Source: an uncultured Bryobacterales bacterium
Lineage (GTDB): Bacteria > Acidobacteriota > Terriglobia > Bryobacterales > UBA6623
Assembly: GCA_951813605.1 (NCBI GenBank)
Contig: OX638379.1
Coordinates: 310,001-374,000, forward strand
Direction of reading: 5' to 3'
DNA: 64,000 nucleotides
Numbering within the stretch: position 1 is the stretch's first letter; every line of letters starts with the position of its first letter. Below, one piece after another: positions 18,132 to 26,771 of the stretch. The position numbers and the translations under genes are program-made. Under the pieces are notes generated by a model, which worked only from the letters and a program-made list of their open reading frames with translations, had not been told where the DNA came from and searched no databases.

Positions 18132-19511
18132 CTAGAGGCTGGAACGGGATGCTTGGCGGCGGGCCTTCAGGTACTGCGCGGCCTGTCTTGTGTGCTTCTG
18201 CGTTAGCGCTCGCACCGCCTGTCGAATTGCCTTCGTGTCGTTCTCGCTGACGGGCAATGCCGAGAAGATGATAGTTCCCATCTCGTCCTCCGACCCCCGG
18301 CCCCAATAGACGCGCTTCGGAGGGCTGCTAGGATTCCGAGGGTTTTCCACCGAATTGTCGTACGTGATGCGCGAGCGGATCGTGGCTCCGGCCGGAAGCA
18401 CGACCGGCTCTGCGTATACGTACATGTCCTGCCACGCAAAGTCCCAGTCCTTGATCCACAGCAAGGGCATTTCGCCCCCGTCTGGCAATTCGGCCCAGGC
18501 CTTGAATTCCTTGCCTATGTAATGGGCGTGCGGCGTCACGCCGTAGAGCTCGACCGGTGCTGGAAGCGTCAGAGACTCGCCGATCGTGTAATCCCGATCC
18601 CCGGGGCTGATGTCAATGCCTGCGCCAATGCCGAATCTGGGCGGCAGCGAGATGGAGACGCGCGAGCGCACGGCGGGCTTGTCGCTGAAGTACAGCGCCG
18701 CCGCGGAGACTTCGGTCTCCTCCTTCCCCGACGGATGAAAGTGGGATTCGAATATGAAAGCGCTTCCTGCCGGAAGCCTGATCGGGGCGTCCTCAGGGAA
18801 GACGCGCGCGCCCCCTCCAACCGCCCAGCCGCTGAGGCTGATTCGACCGGGTAACTGTGTGTTACCCATCCCCTTGTAGCCGGGCACGTTGTCTCTTGCA
18901 TCGATGTCCAAAGCCCTGCCCGACGGATCGGCCTTGAACAGGCTGTGGTGGACAACAGTCCTGGCCTGTGGACGGAATTCGATGGCTCGGACCCACTTGT
19001 GTTCGCTGGTCGGGATTCGAGCGGGAAAGTTGCGGTAGATATCCGGGCCGTCCGCTGGGATGGTGAACGGCTCGGTCATTCGGATCACCAAGTCGGGTTC
19101 GCCAAGCGCCCACTCGGCATTGAACGTCGGTAGCTCAGGCGGAGTGCCGTGCCCTTCGGGAGCGCCGGCTTCGATCCATTTGGCGAGCAGCTCGACTTCC
19201 GCATCGAGCATGCGCCGCTCGCCCTTGAACTCACCGTAGCCCGGCTCGGCATGCCAGGGTGGCATGTAGCGCGTCTGCGTTACCACTCGAATCAGCTGGG
19301 CGCGCTTGGCAACATCCTCGTAGGTCAGCAGTGAGAACGGCGCGGCCTGCCCGGGTCGGTGGCATGAAGCGCAGCGCTCGTGCATGATCGGCGCGATGTG
19401 GGAGTTGAACGTGACGAGATCTGTTGCGGACGGATCCGCGGCGGACGCGATGCCAGAACTCGTCAGTGTCAAAGCGCATAGGAGGATCACTGGTGCGAAC
19501 CGAGCCTTCAA
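18132..19511 (-). CDS. Cytochrome c fused to copper type II (PHM/DBH-like) monooxygenase domain
   Basis: A 459-aa secreted protein (signal ending near SGIASAADP). The N-terminal ~100 residues form a c-type heme domain with CASCH near residue 46 and the RYMPPWHAEPG segment typical of this group. The rest resembles the copper type II ascorbate-dependent monooxygenase fold: VVHHS near 187, ESHFHPSG near 257, TPHAHYIG near 327 and EDEMGTIIF near 415. These correspond to the His-His, His, His-x-His and Met copper ligands of peptidylglycine hydroxylating monooxygenase by motif comparison. A fused heme could supply electrons in place of ascorbate; that is inference. The start overlaps the redoxin stop by 4 bp (ATGA), so the two are translationally coupled. 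Substrate unknown. Confidence 0.88.
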   Translation of the reverse strand: MKARFAPVILLCALTLTSSGIASAADPSATDLVTFNSHIAPIMHERCASCHRPGQAAPFSLLTYEDVAKRAQLIRVVTQTRYMPPWHAEPGYGEFKGERRMLDAEVELLAKWIEAGAPEGHGTPPELPTFNAEWALGEPDLVIRMTEPFTIPADGPDIYRNFPARIPTSEHKWVRAIEFRPQARTVVHHSLFKADPSGRALDIDARDNVPGYKGMGNTQLPGRISLSGWAVGGGARVFPEDAPIRLPAGSAFIFESHFHPSGKEETEVSAAALYFSDKPAVRSRVSISLPPRFGIGAGIDISPGDRDYTIGESLTLPAPVELYGVTPHAHYIGKEFKAWAELPDGGEMPLLWIKDWDFAWQDMYVYAEPVVLPAGATIRSRITYDNSVENPRNPSSPPKRVYWGRGSEDEMGTIIFSALPVSENDTKAIRQAVRALTQKHTRQAAQYLKARRQASRSSL

Positions 19512-20089
19512 TGAAGTTCTCCTTCTTGTGCTGCATTCAAGAATGGGATGAAACAGCCCACAGCCTGCGTGCGAGGCCGGGTGACGGCCTTGCCGGCCAG
19601 TGACTCATCAAGAGCGTTCCTAAGGTCGTGCTCGGTCGCCCGTCTGCGCGGAGTGCCAAGCGCGGCGTAGAGATTGTCTATACGGCCGCGGTAAATCACT
19701 CGGCCGAGGCTGTCGAACAGCGCAGCTTCCGGCGTGACGCTAGCCCCGGCCAAGTTGACAATCGCGCGATCCGTGTCGTGCACCGTGGCTTGATCAATAC
19801 CGTAGATTCTTTGGTGCTCCCGGATCTGGCCGACTGTGATCGTGGGATCGACATACGCCAACAGACAGCGTGCCCCGAGCTGGGAGTACTCTTCGCAGAT
19901 CCGTCGAATCTCTGGCATGTATCTGTTTGAGATGGGGCAGTCGTGGGTCACGAAATACACGATCGTGACCTTCGTGTCCGGCGCGCCGGCAAGAAGGTAG
20001 TCATTCCCGTCGATATCCGCGACCTGCGCTGCCGAAAGAGGCAGTAGCGCGCAAAAACCAACCAAGAACACTGCATCTCGGTGCGACAT
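19508..20089 (-). CDS. Redoxin/thioredoxin-fold secreted protein
   Basis: A 193-aa protein with a signal peptide (AVFLVGFCALLPLSAAQVAD) and a thioredoxin-like core. The active-site region YFVTHDCPISNRYMPEI near residue 50 has a single Cys followed by Ser (C-P-I-S), a pattern seen in AhpC/TSA-like relatives; a resolving CxxC Cys is absent. YRGRIDNLYAALGTPRRRA near residue 134 is typical of this acidobacterial redoxin group, which is usually linked to cytochrome/copper monooxygenase-like proteins. It is the first gene of a two-gene operon with the downstream fusion protein (4-bp overlap). Possible roles are copper loading or redox maintenance of the partner (inference). Confidence 0.85.
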   Translation of the reverse strand: MSHRDAVFLVGFCALLPLSAAQVADIDGNDYLLAGAPDTKVTIVYFVTHDCPISNRYMPEIRRICEEYSQLGARCLLAYVDPTITVGQIREHQRIYGIDQATVHDTDRAIVNLAGASVTPEAALFDSLGRVIYRGRIDNLYAALGTPRRRATEHDLRNALDESLAGKAVTRPRTQAVGCFIPFLNAAQEGELH

Positions 20090-20582
20090 CGCTACCCTCG
20101 CTCATCGTACCAATCCGACCGAAACCCCTTGTCCCTATCACGTGCGTCGCACGCGCGGTTGGCTCGCGGATCTAGGCGGTGACCGCAGTGCCTTGACTGC
20201 GCTCGCGACAGGCTTGAAACACAGCACGAACGGACACTTGAGATGGGAGATCCTCGCCCGATCCGGTCAAGGCGCCGCTCGCGACGATGATCGGCTTGTC
20301 CGGGCCTTCGCCGCACGCGCGCTGCAAGCGTCCGTGCTTGTCTCTGGCGGTTTCCAGGCGGCAGTTGCCCGCACCGACTCATCCATCGCGATGACAGTTT
20401 CTATCGGCGCTCGCTGACGGCGCGCCCGACACTTCGCGACAGGCGTGAGGATGCCAAGAACTCTGGGAAGAGCCGAGTGTCCCGTGCGCTCGTCATGGCG
20501 AGAAAAGCCGAAGTTCATTTGCTACCGTAGTCTGAGCTTGCGGAGGCTGACGGCGTTACGCTAGCCTCCACCGGAGCAAATC
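20090..20582. other. Divergent intergenic region
   Basis: About 490 bp separate the divergent redoxin and Gfo/Idh/MocA genes and should contain both promoters, which I could not resolve. Small frames on both strands look like chance GC-rich openings. A ribosome site CGGAG at about 20572-20576 serves the gene starting at 20583. Confidence 0.5.
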
Positions 20583-21872
20583 ATGGACACTCTAGGTCGC
20601 GCAGTAGTTCCAAGACGCCAGATGTTGAAGGTCGCTGCCCCGCTCATCGTCCCGGCGAGCGCTCTGGGCTTGGCTGGCGCTGTGCCTCCTAGCGACCGGA
20701 TCAACGTTGCGGGACTGGGTATCGGCGGGCGTGGCGAGCGCGATCTCGAGTCGTTCTTGATGCAGGACGATGTGCAGTTCAGGGCGATATGCGATGCGCG
20801 CAACGAACGGCGTGAAGCCATCAAGTCAAAGGTCGACAAACATCACGGAAACAACGACTGCGCGATGTATGCCGACATGTACGAGCTCTGGGATCGAAAA
20901 GACATCGATGCCGTACTGATTGCGACTGGAGATCGCTGGCACACGTTGCTCTCGATCCTGACCGCGAAATCGGGCAAGGACGTGTATTGCGAAAAACCCT
21001 GTTCGATGACGATCGCCGAGAGCCGCGCCCTTGCGGACACCTATCAGAGACTCGGCCGGGTGTACCAAGCGGGCACTCAGCGCCGCAACGGCACCAATTT
21101 TGAGTACTGCATTAATCTCGTCCGAGACGGCAAGCTCGGGGAACTGCGAACCCTGCACGCCAATGCCGCCCCTGGCGAGCGCTATACCCCCTTGACAACA
21201 CATGACTGGCTGCCGGCCGAGCCGGAGCCGCCGAAGAGCGTTGTGGACTGGGACCGCTGGCTGGGGCCTGCTCCATGGCGTCCTTACAATTCGCTCTACG
21301 TGAAGAGTCGTTGGCGAGGGTACTTCGACTTTCATGGCGGCGGAATCCTCGAATGGGGTTCGCATACGGTGGATTTGTGCCATGCCGCTGCTGGGCTGGA
21401 CGAGACGGCTCCCGTGCTATTAGAGCCTCACCGTCCAGCTGGAGTGACGCCGTATTCGGTTGACTTTCGTTACGCCAACGGCTTGGACCTCGTCCTTCGC
21501 GACACCGGTTGGGAGGGGCTGGGTGCATGTGCCGTTCGTTTCGAGGGCGACGAGGGCTGGGTCCAAACCGGCGATGCGGGGATTGTCGAGACCTCGGACA
21601 GCTTGCAGGATTATCGCAAGGCCTTCAATGACGCCCGAGAAGCCACGACGCGACACGTCCGAGACTTCTTGGACTGCGTGAAGTCCCGCGCTGAACCGCG
21701 ATCGAATGCGCTTGCAGCATGCCAGGCGCACATCGCTTGCCATGCCGCCTACATCGCGTTTCAGCTTGGGGAAGAGTTGGAATTCGATCCGGCTACTGAC
21801 AGTTTTCCGTCCAGTGACGAAGCGAACCGCATGAGGTCTCGCGCGATGCGCGAACCTTGGCGGTTGGCTTAG
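20583..21872 (+). CDS. Gfo/Idh/MocA family oxidoreductase with signal sequence
   Basis: A 429-aa oxidoreductase. The N-terminus PRRQMLKVAAPLIVPASALG has a twin-arginine-like RRQMLK plus hydrophobic stretch, predicting export. The Rossmann region INVAGLGIGGRGERD starts near residue 39, the EKP motif (YCEKPCSMT) near 138 and the second-domain segment FHGGGILEWGSHTVDLCH near 245. It differs from the other three copies in the window (GDRWHT in place of NHWH), so its substrate may differ. The next gene (HEAT repeats) starts 13 bp downstream with its own strong ribosome site, suggesting an operon. Confidence 0.93.
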   Translation: MDTLGRAVVPRRQMLKVAAPLIVPASALGLAGAVPPSDRINVAGLGIGGRGERDLESFLMQDDVQFRAICDARNERREAIKSKVDKHHGNNDCAMYADMYELWDRKDIDAVLIATGDRWHTLLSILTAKSGKDVYCEKPCSMTIAESRALADTYQRLGRVYQAGTQRRNGTNFEYCINLVRDGKLGELRTLHANAAPGERYTPLTTHDWLPAEPEPPKSVVDWDRWLGPAPWRPYNSLYVKSRWRGYFDFHGGGILEWGSHTVDLCHAAAGLDETAPVLLEPHRPAGVTPYSVDFRYANGLDLVLRDTGWEGLGACAVRFEGDEGWVQTGDAGIVETSDSLQDYRKAFNDAREATTRHVRDFLDCVKSRAEPRSNALAACQAHIACHAAYIAFQLGEELEFDPATDSFPSSDEANRMRSRAMREPWRLA

Positions 21873-21885
21873 CAGGAGGCCAGGC

Positions 21886-22404
21886 ATGTTGAGACGCACA
21901 TTCTTTGCGTTCGTTGCGGTCGCCGCCGCTCTCCGAAGGCGGCTTCCCGGTCAATCCCGGGCTGAGCTGATTCGCTTGGCAGACCAGCAGCTTGCGGCGA
22001 CTCCGTTCAAATCGGCCGAGATTATGGAACTGGGTACGGAGGGTTTGATCGGCATTCTAGAAGATCCTGGCTCCAGCGAGTTCGCGAAGGCCAAGGCGTG
22101 CCAGCGCCTCGCCGTAGTCGGAGATGAGTCGGCCGTGCCCGCGTTGGCCTCCTTGCTGACCGACACCCGACTCTCGCACTATGCGCGTACAGCGCTGGAA
22201 CCGATACCCGGCCCTGCCGCCGACCGTGCGTTGCGTGGCGCGCTGGGCAGCCTCGACGGCAACTTGCTCGTAGGCGTAATCAATTCAATCGGTTTTCGTC
22301 GCGACCCAGAGGCTCTGACCGCACTGGCCCAGCTGCGGCATGGGGAAGACGTGGATGTCGCGGCCGCCGCAACTTGGGCGATCGGCCGAATCCGGCGGCC
22401 CTAG
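21886..22404 (+). CDS. HEAT-repeat domain protein, probably secreted
   Basis: A 172-aa protein with an N-terminal hydrophobic segment (RRTFFAFVAVAAALRRRLPG) that may be a signal or Tat-like anchor, then HEAT/Armadillo-type repeats: FAKAKACQRLAVVGDESAVPALASLL, then DTRLSHYARTALEPI, then a last repeat ending ATWAIGRIRR. The ribosome site AGGAGG at 21874-21879 is 6 bp before the ATG. Such repeats mediate protein contacts; no enzyme motif is visible. Downstream partner of the Gfo/Idh/MocA gene. Confidence 0.85.
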   Translation: MLRRTFFAFVAVAAALRRRLPGQSRAELIRLADQQLAATPFKSAEIMELGTEGLIGILEDPGSSEFAKAKACQRLAVVGDESAVPALASLLTDTRLSHYARTALEPIPGPAADRALRGALGSLDGNLLVGVINSIGFRRDPEALTALAQLRHGEDVDVAAAATWAIGRIRRP

Positions 22405-22718
22405 CCGCAACCGGCGGGGAGCCCCTCGGCTCGTGCCAAGCGAGTTGATGCTGCGCTCCGATTGCTTCTCGCTATGTCGCAGGGTCTCCACGGCATCGGC
22501 CCGCCTCGGAGGCAAGTCGGCTTCGGGCGTTCATTCGCGGGGAGCGCGGACGCTCAGTTCTTCATTGACAGAGCGGACCGGCTAGCCACTCCCGCCTCAG
22601 GCGCACCCGTGGAGGAACTTCATTCCGATCACGGAGCCACGTGCCGCACGATAGGTCTGCCTATTCGACCAGGACACCAGCAGTCTTGAGGTTCTTATGA
22701 AGCTCGGCTGGCGTGGCT
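22405..22718. other. Convergent intergenic spacer
   Basis: About 310 bp between the convergent HEAT-repeat and TonB genes. No gene, RNA or clear terminator recognised. Confidence 0.5.
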
Positions 22719-24002
22719 CTACAGGAGACGGAAGCTGACTTGAATCTGGGCGGCCACGCGCACCGGCTTGCCGTCCTTCTTGCCGGGCGAGAACTTCCAT
22801 TGCTTCACGGCATCGACGGCTTTCTCGTCCAAGCCTAAACCCAAGCTCCGGAGGATGCGTATATTGTGTGCCACGCCGTCTTCCCAAACCTCGACCGCTA
22901 GCATAACCGTGCCTTGATACTTGGCCTTACGGGCTTCTTCGGAGTACTCCGGCTCAACTTTGTATAGAAGGCGCGGGCTTGTCACGCCGCCGCCGATGCG
23001 GAAGACGCCGCCGCCGATGCCGCCCCCGGATCCCGGTCCGACGCCTGATCCTCTGCCCGAGCCCACGCCCGTACCGCGGCCGGATCCAATTCCCCCTCCA
23101 GTCCCGGGTCCAGCGGAAGGTGGGCCGTCGGCTCCGAACGGATCGCCGAAGACCGATAGGTCGACCTGCGGCAGGCTGATCTCTGGCGGTACCCGTACCG
23201 TAGGCTCTACAGCGAGCTCGGGATCCTCGTTCTTGATGAGGGGGCTTGGCGGAGCTAGCTGGGGGTCCAGCGAGAAGCGCGGCAGTTTGCCTCGACTGGC
23301 TGGCAGGGGCGAATTCGCTCCGCCGCCGCCTCCTCCTCCGCTCTTGCCGGGGTCGGATTTCGCGGGCATCTGCAGCTCTGCCAAGTAAGGCGAGATGTCC
23401 ACCGGGATAATCAGCGTGACCGTTCCGTTGTTCGAGCCGGCAAAGTCGTTGCCTTGGAATCCAAACACGCCTACTACGAACAAGACATGCAGAACTGCCG
23501 TTGCCATCATCCCTTGGCGACGATGACTGAAACCTCCCCAGATTTCCCTGACTTGAATCGGCTTGGACGTCAGCTTCAAGGGAGCGGCGTCCCGGAGTTC
23601 GCGTTCCAGCCGGTAGCTCTCTACCAGGCCGGTCCACCATGGCAGCGCCAGCGTCCCGATCGTGAGCGGCGGCAAGTCGAGCTCGCCTGGCTTCGCTGGG
23701 CGGAATGATTGCGGGGGAGGGAGCTTGCTCTCTGCCCCAAGGTCTCGCAGAGTCTCCGCGATGCCTAGCCACCACGGCCGACTCAGCGAGTATACGTTCG
23801 GATCGCCGTACTCCGGATCGCCGGCCTTTGCGGGAGGGAACTTGCGCAGCGGCGTGAACTTCGGAGGGTTCAGCATGTCGCCAACTTCGCTGAGGAAGTG
23901 ACGCCACCAAGGCTCGTTAATTGATTCGATTATTAGCGATCCCATTTCCGGAATCGCGGATCCGCGCTCAGATGGGTCGTCGCTCTGATGGAAGTTCGGC
24001 AT
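22719..24002 (-). CDS. Energy transducer TonB with triplicated cytoplasmic PWW repeat
   Basis: A 427-aa TonB-family protein. Unlike classical TonB, about 160 residues precede the single TM segment (MMATAVLHVLFVVGVFGF, near residue 168), so they should be cytoplasmic. This part contains three copies of a ~45-residue unit starting with PWW: EPWWRHFLSEVGDMLNPP, RPWWLGIAETLRDLG and LPWWTGLVESYRLER, followed by KPIQVREIWGGF. After the membrane come Pro/Gly-rich linkers with a Gly-dense run, then a C-terminal TonB domain (YSEEARKAKYQGTVMLAVEV, DEKAVDAVKQWKFSPG). I use the ATG at 24002; a TTG two codons earlier is possible. It would couple proton-motive force to an outer-membrane receptor; none is adjacent. 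Confidence 0.9.
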   Translation of the reverse strand: MPNFHQSDDPSERGSAIPEMGSLIIESINEPWWRHFLSEVGDMLNPPKFTPLRKFPPAKAGDPEYGDPNVYSLSRPWWLGIAETLRDLGAESKLPPPQSFRPAKPGELDLPPLTIGTLALPWWTGLVESYRLERELRDAAPLKLTSKPIQVREIWGGFSHRRQGMMATAVLHVLFVVGVFGFQGNDFAGSNNGTVTLIIPVDISPYLAELQMPAKSDPGKSGGGGGGGANSPLPASRGKLPRFSLDPQLAPPSPLIKNEDPELAVEPTVRVPPEISLPQVDLSVFGDPFGADGPPSAGPGTGGGIGSGRGTGVGSGRGSGVGPGSGGGIGGGVFRIGGGVTSPRLLYKVEPEYSEEARKAKYQGTVMLAVEVWEDGVAHNIRILRSLGLGLDEKAVDAVKQWKFSPGKKDGKPVRVAAQIQVSFRLL

Positions 24003-24181
24003 GGCCAACTACCAAGGATTGACGCAGCAGCAAACCCTACCGTTACATTGGACGCGTTTCCGCACTCCGCCCAGCGAAGCCAGGAAAAGCACGCCCGTAT
24101 CAATCCGATTCACTACCATCGTAGGCGCTTGGCGGAACGATTGCAAGGATTTCGACGGTTTTCTCGCGTCGCTCGGAAGGC

Positions 24182-24586
24182 TCAAGCCCCCACGTACGCG
24201 ATACAGTCGATTTCGACTTTGAGCCCAGGTGCCGGCAGGCAGGCTTGGACCGTCGTCCGGGCTGGCTTCGCCTGCCCGAAATACTCCGAATATACGGTGT
24301 TCATTGCTGCGAAATCCCGGATGTCCGCAAGGAAGACGCTGCACTTGACGACATCGTCAAGGCTAGCACCAGACGATTCCAGAATAGCCTTCACGTTCTC
24401 GAGCGTAAGCCGGGTCTCCTCAGAGACAGTCCCCCCGATCGGCTTGCTTGTTTCTGGATCTAGCGCCGCCTGACCCGAGACGTACACGAAACCACCTGCC
24501 TTGACAGCGTGTGAATACGGACCTTGGGGGTTGGGCGCCCCTGGTGATGTGATGCGGTCTATTTGGGATTGTTTGCCTTCGCTCAC
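24182..24586 (-). CDS. ridA: RidA family enamine/imine deaminase
   Basis: A 134-aa Rid protein that hydrolyses reactive 2-aminoacrylate-type enamines/imines to keto acids plus ammonia. NPQGPYSHAVKAGGFVYVSGQ is the family N-terminus; KPARTTVQACLPAPGLKVEID holds the conserved Arg that binds the substrate carboxylate and the ...PGLKVEID end. I prefer the GTG at 24586, since AAAGGA lies 9 bp before it; the ATG at 24595 directly abuts that site and the frame opens further upstream. It starts 44 bp after the stop of the PLP enzyme gene, which could itself generate enamines, so the pair makes metabolic sense. Confidence 0.9.
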   Translation of the reverse strand: MSEGKQSQIDRITSPGAPNPQGPYSHAVKAGGFVYVSGQAALDPETSKPIGGTVSEETRLTLENVKAILESSGASLDDVVKCSVFLADIRDFAAMNTVYSEYFGQAKPARTTVQACLPAPGLKVEIDCIAYVGA

Positions 24587-24630
24587 TGCGATCATTCCTT
24601 TCTTTGCGGTGGGTCGGTACGGGCGGCTGG

Positions 24631-25734
24631 TCACTGAAGCTTGCCCCGGCCCTCGACCGGCCAAGACCGTTCGACGCTCTCGCCCCGAATGCCGTGAGCC
24701 CTCTCGTGCATGTTGACCGTGACGCAAACGTGGTTGGGCACGATTCGGAGACGTTGCCCAATGCGGGCCGGAGGTCCATCGTGCTTGCTTAGGTCGATCA
24801 TGCCGTGCTCTTCGTTCATCTTATGGAATCGAGCTCCTGGCAATTCCAGTACGCGTCCGAAGGTCGCTTCACCCCTCGGGCGCAGGGGATCTGAAGTAAA
24901 CGTCTTGGACCCACCGTCGATGACCACGGCGTTGGGTCGAGGCGTGGAGACGACCGTGGTCAATATGGAAGCTGCGCAATCGTCCCACCCGCACGCGCCC
25001 ATCGCCACCTGCGTGCAGTCATTGAACACATACGTGCCGGGGCGAATCTCTGTCAGGCCGGGGATGCGATGCGAATGGTAAAGGGTCGGAGTGGATCCTC
25101 CGCTGACCACTCCCGTGGGCAGGCCGTTCTTCTTGAAGCCGGCCAGCACCGAGTCGAGGTCTGTCGCGAGTTTCGCCAACGCTACTTCGCCGTCTGGAGC
25201 CGCCAAGTTAATGTGCCCTGGATAGAACATCACGCCTTCGAGCCTTAGCGGCGGCATGCGAGCGATCGCTGTAGCCAGAGCGATCAGGCTCTCACCCGGC
25301 GGGAGTCCGCAGCGTCGCATTCCGAGGTCAGCTTCGACTAGGATTCGCAATGCCACTCCCACCCTTCGGGCGTGGCGCTGCAGCCCCGTCGCGGCCTCCA
25401 GGTTGTCAAGCGCCACTGTAACCGGGACAGTCTGCGCGACATCCAGCAGCCGCGCCCATTTTCCTTCGCCCCAGACCGGGTAGGCGACCAGCAAGTCTGG
25501 CACCGGGCCGCCCGCCATGACCTCCGCCTCTCCGACTTTCGCGACAGTTAGACCCGTGGCCCCCCTCTCGAGTTGCATGCCGCCGATTAGCGTGGACTTG
25601 TGGGTCTTGGTGTGGGGCCGAAGGCTTAGCCCGTGCGCCTCGGCGTAAGACGCGGCGCGGTCCAGGTTCGCTTCCATCCGGTCCAAATCAATCAGCAGAG
25701 CTGGAGTGTCTATATCCGGGATGGTCGTCTTCAA
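24631..25734 (-). CDS. D-threonine aldolase / D-serine dehydratase family PLP enzyme
   Basis: A 367-aa fold-type III PLP enzyme (alanine racemase-like N-domain). IDTPALLIDLDRMEANL opens the barrel and RPHTKTHKS near residue 45 contains the PLP Lys. Near the C-terminus HKMNEEHGMID and PNHVCVTVNMHE carry the metal site; the ligand pair is His-x-Cys, as in zinc D-serine dehydratases, whereas the characterised D-threonine aldolases have His-x-Asp. With ridA immediately downstream, dehydration of D-serine (or an analogue) to an enamine is the better guess. I chose TTG at 25734 because homologs start close to this point; an ATG at 25803 would leave only 8 bp to the divergent start at 25812. Confidence 0.85.
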   Translation of the reverse strand: MKTTIPDIDTPALLIDLDRMEANLDRAASYAEAHGLSLRPHTKTHKSTLIGGMQLERGATGLTVAKVGEAEVMAGGPVPDLLVAYPVWGEGKWARLLDVAQTVPVTVALDNLEAATGLQRHARRVGVALRILVEADLGMRRCGLPPGESLIALATAIARMPPLRLEGVMFYPGHINLAAPDGEVALAKLATDLDSVLAGFKKNGLPTGVVSGGSTPTLYHSHRIPGLTEIRPGTYVFNDCTQVAMGACGWDDCAASILTTVVSTPRPNAVVIDGGSKTFTSDPLRPRGEATFGRVLELPGARFHKMNEEHGMIDLSKHDGPPARIGQRLRIVPNHVCVTVNMHERAHGIRGESVERSWPVEGRGKLQ

Positions 25735-25811
25735 GGTTCCGGACGTGCCCTGCCTAGCTAGTGTCGACCGCGGGAGCGACGATTCGCAGCCGCAGTCTAC
25801 CATGGGTGCGA

Positions 25812-26564
25812 ATGAGAGGCATCAGGGTATCGTCGCGGGGCTTTCGCGTGCTGGCGAGCCTAGTTGTGGTGTCCCGCGTCGCAGCGGGGCAGGAGCCGAG
25901 AGGCTTTGCCTCTTGGACCGATTCGGGGTTTTCCCGGGCCGAGCATCGGACTCTCCAGGAGAGTGAAGTCTACCCTCGGGGAGTGCCTGACCTGCCTTAC
26001 CGGCTAGACGCCACGGTGCTGTACGCGCGCAAGACGCCTTGGACGCAGGCGCGCGCGCTGCGTCAAATTCGCCTCACCGCAGGAATCCTCAAGCACTGCG
26101 AAATCGCATTCGGAAAGGTGCGCCTAGTCCGGCTGTCTCTCCACGCGCGCCACCGCCGCCTCAATGCAACGCAAGCCGACCCGGAGACGGGCGTTCCACT
26201 GACTGTTGCCGAACTCGCCGCGATGCTGCCGCCCGGTACGGCTTATCCGGCTGCGTTCCTCGTCGGTCGGGTTGACGGAACCAAGTCTTTGGCTGTTTCG
26301 TACCGTGCCCTAGACGAATCCGGCCCGTGGGCACCATACTTCGACAGCGCCTGGATCAGCTATCCGGCCCACTGGATTCCGCGTCGCGATGACCGGTATT
26401 CTGCGCTGGCTCACGAGTTCGCGCACCTGCTTTGCCGTTGCGGCCATTCCTTCTCCGCCAACCGGCATCTGCTGCACAGATCCCGGAATTTTCTCTCCTC
26501 AGATGTCCTTCCAGAACACTGCGAGTTGTTCCAATCAAGCCCGCTACTGTCCGTAAACGATTGA
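25812..26564 (+). CDS. Secreted protein with HEFAH zinc-protease-like motif (unrecognised family)
   Basis: A 250-aa protein I cannot place in a known family. The ATG at 25812 gives a signal peptide (basic n-region, VLASLVVVSRVAAGQ), cleaved near residue 26. Near residue 208 the sequence ALAHEFAHLLCRCGH contains HExxH followed by a third His six residues later, one longer than the metzincin spacing; two Cys lie between them. The part before the motif (DSAWISYPAHWIPRRDDRY) looks folded rather than low-complexity. This suggests a small secreted zinc metallopeptidase or a non-catalytic relative. It is monocistronic and divergent from the PLP enzyme gene. Confidence 0.75.
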   Translation: MRGIRVSSRGFRVLASLVVVSRVAAGQEPRGFASWTDSGFSRAEHRTLQESEVYPRGVPDLPYRLDATVLYARKTPWTQARALRQIRLTAGILKHCEIAFGKVRLVRLSLHARHRRLNATQADPETGVPLTVAELAAMLPPGTAYPAAFLVGRVDGTKSLAVSYRALDESGPWAPYFDSAWISYPAHWIPRRDDRYSALAHEFAHLLCRCGHSFSANRHLLHRSRNFLSSDVLPEHCELFQSSPLLSVND

Positions 26565-26616
26565 AAAAATTAGACTTAAAATGTCCGTTTCTAGGGTAAA
26601 GAATCTGGATATGGCC

Positions 26617-26629
26617 GATAAAAATTATC
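26617..26629. promoter_or_regulatory. AT-rich dyad upstream of porin gene
   Basis: GATAA-AAA-TTATC is a perfect 5-bp dyad inside an AT-rich patch (about 26555-26630) in otherwise GC-rich DNA, roughly 140 bp before the porin start. It may be part of the promoter or an operator. No experimentally known box is matched. Confidence 0.35.
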
Positions 26630-26760
26630 TTCTTGCCCCTTCCGGCAGGGTTCTCTAGAGTGGAATTCCAGGTAGCGCACATCGTCTGCCTGGACGAAAC
26701 AACTCGAGTCCGAACGCTTGGCGCCCGCTGTCGCGCGCGCAACGGCATGGACTTAACCCG

Positions 26761-26766
26761 AGGAGG
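26761..26766 (+). promoter_or_regulatory. Strong ribosome binding site deciding a TTG start
   Basis: AGGAGG lies 5 bp upstream of TTG at 26772. It fixes the porin start codon as TTG, giving a protein that begins with a basic residue and a hydrophobic signal peptide. Confidence 0.8.
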
Positions 26767-26771
26767 ACACT

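Noticed and set aside
22954..23910. 318-codon alternative-frame opening inside the TonB gene
   Set aside because: Same strand, different frame; Arg/Ser-rich translation without motifs, whereas the TonB frame has anchor, linker and C-terminal domain.
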